Shown here one piece after another: positions 12,901 to 24,900 of a stretch of DNA of 64,000 nucleotides. Every line of letters begins with the position of its first letter. The stretch's first letter is position 1. The DNA is from Sternotherus odoratus (Eukaryota; Chordata; Testudines; Kinosternidae). The position numbers and the translations under genes were made by a program. The stretch covers positions 65,790,390 to 65,854,389 of the forward strand of contig JAVMKO010000003.1 in assembly GCA_032164245.1 (NCBI GenBank), in the 5' to 3' direction. The notes beneath the pieces were generated by a model that was not told where the DNA came from, did no database searches, and saw only the letters and a program-made list of their open reading frames with translations.

Positions 12901-15900
12901 AGAGATTAACTAGTCTCAGCATTGGACGAGACCATCAGACATGTAGGACATCAGAAAGAAAGCTCACAGGTAAGAAGGAAAATTTCCTTTCTCACCAGCC
13001 CCTCCTCCCTATATCCTGCAGTCTGTACTGTGAGACGTGCAAAGCAGTACTCACCCTTATGGGAGGAGGAGGATTCAAACTTTATACATGGAAGACTGAC
13101 CCCAGATCACTGCTGTGGCAGCACATTCTGAATTACCTTCTCCCCACCTCCCAAAAAGCTATATTCATAGAAGACAGGCCTTTAACCATGAGGATTATGG
13201 TGCCCCTTTCAAATTTCTTCATATGAAGCCCAAGACTCTTCTGCCCAAGAGGTAGTTGAACCCTCAGAATGGGCAATAATGTTACCTGGTGGAATCACTT
13301 CAGGTTTGTTGGGTTTTTTCTCCTTTTGTCTGACAAGTGATATGATGAAGAAAGCTGTGGGTTTCTGATGAAATCTACCTCAAGTGCACAGAAAAACAAG
13401 TTCTCCTAACATCCAGTGTATGCCATTCAATCTCCTTTGAAAGCATAGGACTAGGAGGAAAAGCAGAGGCTGAAACAAGCTGGCACCAATTTGGGGTGGT
13501 CAATCTTTGTTCTGACTCCAACCAGCAAGGAGAGGAGTGAACTCCTCACAAATAGAGACTGTCTGCCAGGGGCAGAGGTTAAAAATGTGAATGCTTTGAA
13601 GTTGAACCTCCTTTAGGAACCTATTTAGATGTTTCAAACAGGACTCTGCTTTGTTTGTCCTGGATTTTCTCAGGCTAGAAATAGGAGGGGGAACAGGTTG
13701 TATTACTCTGATCTGAAGTAGGTGATGGATGATTTAATTCATGTTATGACCTTTCCAGGATAGACAAGGTTGGGAATGGGACAAAGCTGTTCCTGTAATT
13801 CTATCACAGCTCCACTGGGTACTCCCTCTGGACAATATATAGTGACCTCATTTGGTCAAAGATATAGATCACTCTTTTGCTCCCAAACTGAAAAAGCCTG
13901 GCACCATTTGGGGATCTAACACTAGACAGCACTGGTCGGGAGATCTGCATCTGAGACAATAGGGGGGCAGTTATTCACCCTGCACTTGTTTTAGCTTCCA
14001 CGGGGGTATTCACAGTGCACTTGTTTTAGCTTTCACAGACTCCTTAAATTTGCCAAATGACCCGTATTCCTTTCTATATTGTCTGGCAAGACTGCAAGTT
14101 GACTTTTTCTGATGACTTTGAATACCCTGTTTTCCATGTACCCCACTGTATCTCTAAGGCCTGGTCTACACTTTTTTTTTTGGGGGGGGGGGGGTAAATA
14201 GAGGTTGACCTATGATATGCAACTTCAGCTACACGAATAGCCACCACTCCCCCGTTGACTCTGCTTCCGCCTCTCGCAGAGGTGGAGTACAGGAGTTGAT
14301 GGGGAGCACGCTCAGGGTTCGATTTATTGTGTCAACACTAGATGCAATAAATCGATCCCTGATAGATCGATCACTATCCACCAGATAGTACCCTAAGATA
14401 GCTAGGAAATGATTTGCCAGAACATCTGATCCCATGGATCAAAGTCCCATATATATGAATGAAACAAATTCAAATACCAAGGTCTTTTTCACCCCACAGA
14501 GAGAAGACTTTATGCTGTGGGATTTTTACGTTGAGGGGAACCAAACGCGCAACACTGTCTCTCCAAATTTGCATTACTTGTGAAAGCCTGTGGAGACTGG
14601 TGTCAGATCACAGTTCAGAACAACAAAAATAAATATGATGCCACTTAAGAACATATGTGCCTAAAGGAGAGGTCTGATGTGAAAGCCTGCCTGTATCTGG
14701 CTGCCTGTGAAGGGTCTGGATAGGTAGGCCACTCTTTCCAGTGAAAATCTCCCCCCATTTAGAAACAATGAGTCCCTGACCATCAGGGAAAATAGCAACA
14801 TTTTTCCTTCAATAACAATTCCAGGCAGACTCTGCAGGAGTTCCATCTCACTGCCATGGGCAGTAAGAAGGAACTCAGGGATGAGTGGATCTGCAGCACT
14901 CTTTATGCCCTCAGGCTGGGGGGTGGGGAAGCACTAGGACATCTAAAATGAGGGTGAAGCACCCCAGCGGAGACACTGGTCCAAAAAACCTGAATTCTCT
15001 ATGCATGGAGCATATGCACACCACAAGTGGAATCCATGTGGACAATTACCCAAAGATAAACTAGAAGAAACTTCATCAGGAGGCACCTTCCCCTGCTGTG
15101 TGACTGATATGTTTGGTTCTGCCACCAAACTACGAACAGGCGGACGTACCCATTGTAACAGTTCTGAGGCGCTTAGAACAAAGAAGGAAGTGCCTCAATA
15201 GCAGTCTTATGTAATGGCACAATTTATATTACATTAAGAAAGAAAGAAACTAGACACCCCACATCCCCGAAACTGCTCCACAATTCTAAGGTGCATAAAA
15301 GGGCTTTTGTGCGACATTGCACTTCAGACCAACTTCTCTCGATCGGTCTACTATGCTGTGAATATGCATGACTGCCCATAAGGATATTCTCTCCGGGACA
15401 GTCCACATAAGTCCAGTTCTTGCTCTGAAATTTTTTCAGACAACGCTTAGGTTACGATCATGTGAGTCATTCAAAACAGATGAAAACTGAAATCTTCATC
15501 TCAATATACTGCATAAGTGCATCACAGACTTGAAGGGACTTTGATATTATAGTTACAAATTAAAAAATTACAATAAGGGAGCATCAGCAATTATGCAATG
15601 CACACTAGCAATGTTCAGAAGGCAAAAGTTTACTGCATCTTGAGGTACGCTTTCAACCCTCATGGAGGCCCTCACTAGTACTTCCTCCAGCTTTGTTTTA
15701 CAGATAAAGCAAGTCCTTAGTATGACATATTAAAGTAATAGTGCCTCTGTTGGGTAATGCACATTACTTACTGGGTCCAAATGTAAGACTTCATAAGGGT
15801 TGTATTCTTGATATTCTCTGTCTGTTTTGGAAACTTTGTATGCAAGAAACAGAAACAGCGCCCATCCAGCAAGAAGAACTGCCTTCCTGTTTGGAAAGAA

Positions 15901-18900
15901 TATGAAGGGTAAAATAAAATACACACAATCCTTCCTTCCTTCTAACATAACACTGTACAAGTAATTTGTGAAGCTAATTAATATAAATAAACTTAAGGAC
16001 ACCACATTAAATAATGAGCTACAAAAAAATAATTTTAAAACAAATACCCTTGGTGATAAAATGGCTTTGGACACTGATGGGTCTGCTGAATAACTGGGCT
16101 TTTTAATTGCTATTTACATAGACAAGCAAAAGAGTGAGTTTCTCCACTTCCACAACCCTTTGCCTCCACACATCAAAAAATCTCCCCCCCCCGACAAACA
16201 GCATAGATCAGGGGTGGGCAAACTATGGCCAGCGGGCCGGACCCGGCCCGTCAGGGCTCTGGATCCAGCCCACAGATTTGTCACCCCCGTAATGCCCCAA
16301 TCCAGGAAGCGGCAGGCACCACATCCCTGCCGCCCCTAGGGGAGGGTGAGCAGAGGGCTCCTTGAGCTGTCCTTGCCTGTGGATCACTCCCCCCAAGCTC
16401 CCATTGGCTGGGAACGGGGAGCTGCAGCCAATAGGAGTTCAGGGGAGGTACCTACAGGCATGCTGAGCCCTCTGCACCCCCTCCGCAAGGGCGGGCAGGG
16501 ACATGGTCCTGGCCGCTTCCCCCAGAAGAGCAGGGTCATGTCCAGGACAGACAGATAGGGAGGCCTGCCATGGCCCCCTGCCACCTCAGAGCTGCTCTAG
16601 GTAAGCGGCACCGGGCTGGAGTCCATAACCCCAAACCCCTCCTGCATCCCAACCCCCTTCCCCGAGCCCCTTGTCACACCCCAACCCCCTTTCCTGAGCC
16701 CCCTGCCACACCCTGCAGCAGTCCTGCACCCCAACCCCATGCCCTGAGCCCCCTGCCACACCCTGTGCCCCAACCCCACCCTGAGCCCCCTGCCACACCC
16801 TGTGCCCAAACCCCCTTTCCTGAGCCCATTTCCGCACCTTGCGCCCCTCCCTGCACCACTCCCGAGCCCCCTCCCGCACTGTGTGCCCCAACCCCCTTCC
16901 CTGAGCCCCTTCATACACCCCACGCCCCCTCCTGTGCCCCAACTACTTGCCCTGAGCCCCTTCCTGCACACCGCACACCCTCCCATACCCTGCACTCCCT
17001 CCTGCACCCCAACACCCTGCCCCAGCCCTACTGTAATGGCCCTGAAAGCAATTTCCCCACCCCGATGTGGCCCTTGGGCCAAAAAGTTTGATAATCTATG
17101 CTGGGGTGGGCAAACAAGAAAGTGTGTCTTCCTTATTTACGCAGAATATTTTGCACCCAATAATGGATGCAAGTTCTGCTTAAAAAAAAACATATAAAGA
17201 AAAAAGGAGTAAAACTGAACAGCTGGGAAGTGAAGGGGAAGAGAGAGATTGGAGAAAGAGTAACAAGCAGTGGGGGATAAGAAAACAGGCATTACATTTA
17301 AGTGAGCAAAACATTTGAACATCTATGTATTGTATTTAACTGAACAACATCAACAGCATCGGTAATTTGAGGGAAGGGACATCAGAATTCTGCTCCATTA
17401 TTGATAAGATCCATGTCAAATTGTTGATGACTGTTAGGGTCTACTAGATTAAGTGAACAAGAATTTAAGAAGCTGTAACATGAGTAGCTTCTCTCTGAAT
17501 TTCAAGCCCTATTAGATATTAATCATTAACAACTTTTCATTATGCAATTGTAGCAGATTCTAATAATCCCTTTCTTTAAAAAGGTATGAAAGCGATTAGT
17601 TTATTATAGTACTAGTTCCAGTTGCTTTAATTAAAAACTTCAAATTTATGTAAAAAAATAAAAAATAGAATAGTAATTTAAGTGAGAAGATACCCAAATG
17701 AAATATACTTACTTTATGGTAGGAATTATGTTTTGTTGTGGTTTTAATAGCCGCAAACGATACCACAAACATCTTCCATATACTTTTCTTATATTTTTTA
17801 ATCGAATTTGCTCTGCAAAAAAAATTAAAATGGCTAGTTAAAATTTAATTAGAATGTATGTCAAATGCAAAGTGACAAGTGAACGGCATTATCATCTTGG
17901 GATTTGCAATGCAATTCCACTTTGAGACTGGATAGTGTTTCATAATCAAAAAAGCAGTGAGTGAATTACATATTTGTTTCCTATGCATTTAAATGGTACC
18001 AAATTTGTAAGTAAGAGTTTAACTTGGAATGCTTTACACCAGTGGTCCCCAACCCCCGGGCCGCGGACCGGTACCGGTCCGTGGATCATTTGGCACCGGG
18101 ACTTCGGTTCAGTGGCGCCGCCGGTCTCTCAGCGCCGCGGGGTACTTCCCGCCCTTATATGTCCGCCGAAACGCCGCCGCCGCGATAGCTTCCGTATCGG
18201 AGGTAATGTATTCGGCGGCATTTCGGCGGACATACAAGGTTCCGCCGCGCCGAGGAAAAAAAATAGGGTCGTGCCGCGCCGAGGACAAGGGGTCTCGCTG
18301 CGCCCCGGGCCGCAGTACAATTGTAGACGCGTTGACCGGTCCGCGGTCATTCAAAGGTTGGGGACCACTGCTTTACACTACCTAATACAGGAACCAATTA
18401 TCTTTTTTCTGTGCGTCTTGAAACAAGAATCACTGCTGAAACAAAGTCAGGAGATGTAGCTTGTCTATCCCATGCCCTACAAGTCTCACATTTGAAGTTT
18501 TAAAGATAGTCAACTCAGGAAAAGTCTCTCTCATCCAGTCTCCCCGTCCCACCATTATCGGCAACAGTCTGCGGGGGCAGAAAAAGAAGACAGTATATGA
18601 AATGGGTCTTGGAATACAACTGGGGAGTGTGAATTGGGAACATTTTTTGAGCGAGGCACTGAAAAAACTAAAAACCTTCAAATACTGTTACTCTCTTCCT
18701 CTTGGTAACACTCACTGTGTGTTTTACTTTTAGTTAGACTGTAGCTCTTTGGAGGCTGAGACTGTATCTACCTATACCTAGAGCCCTGCATGGATACAAA
18801 ATTTGTATCCGCATCTGATCCGCAAACATGGTCTGTGGTTATAAAGCAGATTTCTGCAGATTTGCAGGACTCTACCTATATATTTGCACAGCATCTCATA

Positions 18901-21900
18901 TGAGATCCCAGTTCTGACAGGATGTTTGGCAAATGTCGTAATAAACAGCAAAGAACTAGGAGGCTAGCCACCGAGAGGTGTCTTCCCCAAACATTTCAGA
19001 GTGCGTGGGGCAAACCAATGGTACAGATATTTCCCCAAGAGTGGGAGCAACCTGTCTATATTAAAAGAAAAGAACTTTAATTATATTTTGGCATTACTTG
19101 GGATCAAGCTAGTGGTGCGAGAAAGATTTTAGGAACAGCAATACACTGTGATGGAAAGTGAAGACAGTTTATGGAACCACATAATCGCTTTGCTGGGGAG
19201 AGAATCCCACCCACTGTGAGAAGCATAACTTATATGACTGTATAGACAAACAACACTAACCAAGAAGCCCATTTATAAAGTAACTTTTCTCCATCAATGT
19301 AGATTCCACAAAAAACTAAAATTGCTTTATCTGCAAGAACAACAACATTTGTCTATATTTAGATTAGCAGGGAAGAAAGTGGAGATGTTTTAATTAATTT
19401 TATTTTTGCTGATTAATTAACATAGTGTGACTGGTTTTGTAAAGCTAGAGTTTTTCCTACTAGTTATTTTTATAGGGGGTTTGTTTTGAATTTTCCCTAA
19501 ACCATTGACAGTATCATCTTAAGACCTTTCACGCAAATAAGACCATGTCAGCCTCCTCAAAAGAGGTTTTGTATGTCTGGATTTCTCATTTTGCAGGGTC
19601 ACAGACCAAGAGTCACTGTGATATGGAAAACATGCTTGTTTTTAATTTCTGGCTTAGAGGGACTTTTCCAACATTGACATTTGTTAACAATGACCTCACA
19701 TCTGACTGACCTTGGATGGAACAAGCAAAATTCATTAATCATACGAATCAAAGGTAACATTGAGAATCCTTGAGTTAACAAAGTCCTGTGGCACCTTAAA
19801 GACTAACTATAAAGTTTTGAAGCATAAGCTTTCGTGGGCTAATACCCACTTCGTCGGATGCAAGGTCTCCACGGATAAGGAGGGCTGCAGAGGGCGACGT
19901 CTTTTTTTTTTTTGCCATGACATGGGTCTAGAGAAGGCTCCCCCAACTGCCGTATGAACAGACTCTGATGCAGAAGACAAATTGTCTGATGTTGAAACTA
20001 TATAGTCACCACTGAAAGCCTCACTAACAGTTGTTGGTACTTGAGAGCAAGTAGAAGCTTGAGTATGGGCAGCCCTACTCCAAAGTACATTTATATTTCC
20101 CAGTGTGGTTTTCCAGAGGCAAACAAAAAGGCTTGTTTAAGAGCCATCACATCTCTCTTGCAAGTAGCTACTTCTTAAATACTCTTCCGCACCCAACAGA
20201 CCACTTAAAGTAACTTCAAGAAACAATACTCACCTGAATCCAGCATTACCCGACACGTATGCCCCATACTTTCTACCTCACACATACCCTATATCAGTGC
20301 TTTGCAAACTGTGGGTCGTTACCTACTACTGGGTTGTGGCATGTAAGGCACTGGGTTGCCTTGCTCTGGGCTGATTGGGACGTTAAAAGTCCAGTCAGCG
20401 GTGCTAACCAGCTAAGGCAGGCTAGTGCCTACCTTTTCCAACACCACACTGTGCCCCGGAAACAGCCAGCAGCAGGTCCGGCTTCTAGGCGGGGGGCGAG
20501 GGGAGTCACAGGGCTCTGGCATGCTGCCCCTATCCCAAGCACCGGCTTTGCACTCCCATGGGCTGGCAACAGTGCCTGCGGGCGAGAGTCATGCAGAGCC
20601 ACTGCACGCCTCCACCCAGGGGCCAGACTTGCTGCTGGCCACTTTCAGGGCACAATGCAGTCCATGGTGTACCCCGGCTGTGCCACTGACCGGGAGCCGC
20701 CGGAGGTAAATCTGCACCATGCCCCAATCCCCTACCCCAGCCCTTAGCCTCCCCAAACTTGGAACCCCTTTTCTGCACCCCAAACCCCACATCCCCAGCC
20801 CCACCCCGGAGCCTGCAGCCCCAGTCCAGAGCCACGACTCCCTCCCATACACCAAACCCCTTGCCACAGTCCTTAGCCCCCCTAAACCCTAAGCCCCTCC
20901 TGCACTTCAAACCCCTCCCCTGCCAACCCGGAATCCCTTCCTGTACCCTAAAGCTCTCATCCCTGTCCGCACCCCAGAGCCTCCCATCCCAGCCCAGAGC
21001 CCTGACCCACTCCCGCAGCATCTAACACAGCCTGTAGCAATATCTGGGCTACTAACTGTCCTTCATACACAATGAATTTAAACTCTTCCCTATGTTCTTG
21101 GGGGAGCATCGCTATAAATCATGGCAAAAATGGTAAAAGGTTTAGAAAACCTGATCTGTGAGGAAAGGTTAAAAAACTGGGCATGTCTTGTCTTGAGACA
21201 AGACCACCAAAAGAAGGATTTATTGCTAATGGTTGTAAAAAAGCAGGTGGTGATCAACTGTTCTGTGTCCACTGAACATAAGACAAGTAGCAAAGGGGTT
21301 AATCTTTAGCAAGGAAGATTAATGTTAAATATCTGGAAATATCTAACTAGAAGAGTAGTTAAGCCCTGGAACATGGTTCAAAGGGAGGTGTGTAATCTCC
21401 AGCAATGGAGGATTTAAGAACAGGTTGGACACCACCAGTCAAGGATGGTGTAGGTGCATTTGGTCCTGCTTCAGCATAAGAGGGGCTAGACAATACTTAC
21501 TCATTTTGAGGTCACTTTCCAGCACTACATGTCCAGGATTCTATGATAAATAGGGAGGGATAGCCGGGAGGTGAAAGAGGTTGGGGGATCATAAGAAAGC
21601 ATGCCATCCCCCAGTTATGCCACTTCCGCCAAGTGCCCTGCAGCTCCAGCTCTGCCAGTGTACCACAACCGGCAAGGTCAGTGCACTGCAACTACCCTAA
21701 ACTCCCAGCGCTGCCACCTTCCTGCACAGTTATTCCACTGTTCCATAGTTTTCCTTTGCTCCAGCCACTGGATGCATGTCGTATTATTAAAGGGAGAAGT
21801 AACAGCAACAGAAACATGTGCACACGAGGGAGTGATGACTTCAGGGAGATGCACTCCCTGATTTGTGGTGGGAAGGCCCACTTACAGCTTTGAGGAGGGA

Positions 21901-24900
21901 ACGTCCTGAATGGGTTGAGCCATGATGTGCAGGAGCAGGGCTAGAGGGGCACAGCTGATGGAGGTGGCTAGCTCCGAACAGGAATTGCAGGATGTGCTGT
22001 GTACAACTGCTTAAATGACTAACTCCTAATAAAAAAAACTAGTAAATTCAATGGCAAAAAAATGTTATCAGAGTTGCTGCTAATGTTATCAGAGTTGCTG
22101 CTTGATACGTCACCATCTTGCAGAATACCGAGTTGAGCAAAACTTAAGCTTCTAAAAACCAGGACATGCACAGTTAAGGTTCCCATGCAACTTTAACTCT
22201 ATGATCTTTCAGCAATGCATCATATGCCCTATTAACACACACCCCTTTATTCTGCCAACTCCAGTTGCTTAAATGTGCAAGCTCTTCACCTTGTTTTACA
22301 ACCCATTCACTCATCCCTACAAGATTTCATTTAATACTCCTAAATAGCAAAAAGGAATAAAAACAACAGTTGCCCACACCATGTTCCCTCTGTTCCCAGT
22401 AGCCAATAGCAATTATTTGGATACACTGCAGGTACAAGTCAGTGTATTGGCTGTTAAGTGCACCTACACGAATAGGTGGAGGCAGTAGTTGGGCCTGCTT
22501 GGTAAAGGAGAATTAGTGATATGAAGCCATGTGTGGGTTTTATTGTGATACATGACAGAGCTGTGACTAGGATTGAGAAAATCTAATTTCACTCACACAC
22601 ACACACACACACATACACACACACACACAGTATGTAAACAAAGGCAGGAGCTGCATGTGTACCTTCAGGATGCAGAATGCATCACTTCAGTGAAGAATTG
22701 TATATATTATATAAGTAGCAGACAATTTCCTGCAATATCCTTGAAAAACCTTAAACATAATTCAGAAAGTACCTTTAGAGTTCATTGTATTAATTAAAAG
22801 GTTACTGTGGGCCAGGACTGCATGTAACCCCTCTAAGGGGGAGATGGGATGCAAACCCTGGGAAGCATTATGAACCTCAGAGGACTGTACTGAACAACAT
22901 GCCAGGAGAGAATAAATATCCAGGAAGCTCTTGAGAATGCAAAACTCCTCTTTGAAGCTTTGCCCTGAGGATGGGACCATTGTTTATTGATTACCTGCTC
23001 CCAGAACCTGAAGATCAAAGGCCCAAACTGTATAGAAGAAAAACTAACCTATGCACCTGTGTGCTTGTTCTGAGCTAAAGCTGTTAAGAATTTGTAACCA
23101 CAGAAAAAAACCCTTTGTGGAGTTTTGAAGGCCTCACTCCTACAAGAGCCCTCCTGGAGCTGGGGAAAAGAAAGGTGTGCTTTATGGTAAGTTTATTAGC
23201 AGGAGTGTAGGTTGTTTTTCACCTTAAAAATAAGTGCTTGTTTAGGCCTAGTTTACACTAGGCACAGATTTCTTGAAATTTACCATGGAAGTTATACTTG
23301 CAGATCCCCTTTCTGAGGAGCTGATCTCTGCATTGTGCAGCTTCCATCAAGAGATAGTGGAAAGTGGCTGACATTGAAACTGCTTCTAATATAGGTCAAT
23401 GGGGTGGTCATCATAATGCAATAAGCCATCTTGCTCCTCTACACACTATGCATCTCCATCATTTGACATTAGCCTCTGTCAACCCACACCGAGAAAAGAC
23501 TTTTAAACCTACTCTTGAACATGCATTTCTTCTACAGAAACATAAAACGTTCTAAAAAAAAGTCATTTGAACCTACTCTTACAAATAGCAAACGTTACAA
23601 CAACAAAAATCTCTAGTTTTCAGTTTGCTTTGTGCCTTTGACAGCACATCACATAGAGTTTGTTTTGCTGCCTGGCACACTAGAATCTCACTGCTTGTGT
23701 AATGCCCTGAGGAAGTACACCATGCCCTGAAGGAAGCACACCACCACATTTTATTCCAGGCCTTAAAAAAAAGATGGTTAACAGGAGGAGCAGCAAAGCC
23801 AATCTGAGTTTGGGGACAGGTAAGTGTCTCTTTTCCCAAACTCTTACACAACTTGGGGAGGAGGACTGGCACAGCTCTCTTTCAACTCTGGACACTTCAA
23901 GGGTGCCTGGAAGTAATTCATGGGGCAGTCCATGGGTCTCCATCTTCACCATTCAGAACCTTCCACAGGCTCAGACAGAACCTGGCTGCTTTAAGCTCCT
24001 TCGTAGGACATGGGAAAAGCAGAAGAGGCTGTGTGCCAGGAAAATGAAGGTAAGTGACCCCTGCACTCCATACCTCTTTGTGGGACTGTGGAGAGCAAGG
24101 AAATAGCAGTAGCAAAGGCCAACCTTCTTGAAAGGGGGCTGGACAAGAAAGGTGAAGTACAACTGTAGCAGAAAGCAGCTCTATCCTTGCCCCCTCTATC
24201 CTGTGCTCCAGAGCCCCTCCAAGTAATCAGGTTGCTAGCAGTGCCACCTAACTGAACCAAAGTATGGACTGGTCTGCAGACAGACACTAATGCATGCACA
24301 CAGAAGTGGCCAGTGCTCCAGTACATGCTTTCCTGATGCAGTGCTCATGCATGCTCCCCTTTTTGTGTGAGCATATGCCCAGGGTTTTAAAACCAGAGGC
24401 TGTAGTGTATACACAACCACAGAAACATCATGTACATTAGACTGGCAAAATCCCATTCACCTGCTCAGTACTGAGCAACATTAAGAACTTTCTAGACCAG
24501 TATTTCTCAAACGTGACCACCATGTTTTTTCTTGCGGCCGCAATCTCCTCAGTGATGAATGAGGACACAGGGGTGGTGGAGAGCAATGGATCCTCAAACA
24601 CCAGAGGAGCAGGCATCCAGCGTACGTTCCCCCCTTTTCCAGAGGCAGTAGGGTTCAGGCTTCCGGCTTCAGCTCTGGGGTGTGGGTTCTGCCCTCCAGC
24701 CATGTAGCAACAGTTTCCATCCTATGGCGTTGAGCTCTGGCCCCGGATTCACCACCACATTGCCTCTGGTCACTACTGCCTTCACAGGCCCTTGCTGCCT
24801 CTCTACCCACCTACCCCCATTCAGGGCTTAATCTGTCCTGTGGCTTACCAGAACTGAGTAAGTCTGTTACAAATATCACTTTTCACACAACAGAATAAAC

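Larger units (their letters stand above)
9290..15771 (-). other. SEC63 intron 3 (6.48 kb)
   Basis: The intron contains a 28-bp-arm hairpin at 10022-10100, the FEN1-like nuclease relic (10380-11660), a hAT copy with perfect TSD (12084-12536) and a Harbinger-like MITE (14158-14393). The stretches 9290-10020, 12545-14150 and 14400-15770 hold no gene I can support. Confidence 0.7.

Noticed and set aside
16570..17197. Proline-rich frames of 118-173 codons
   Set aside because: They come from the C-rich tandem array inside the hAT element 16209-17115.
17974..18459. 161-codon plus-strand frame with overlapping minus-strand frames
   Set aside because: Most of it is the CpG-rich hAT MITE 18040-18370, whose insertion opens frames on both strands.
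20259..21025. Frames of 162 and 163 codons on opposite strands
   Set aside because: Both lie in GC-rich filler of a hAT-like element; there is no conserved motif and no splice context.
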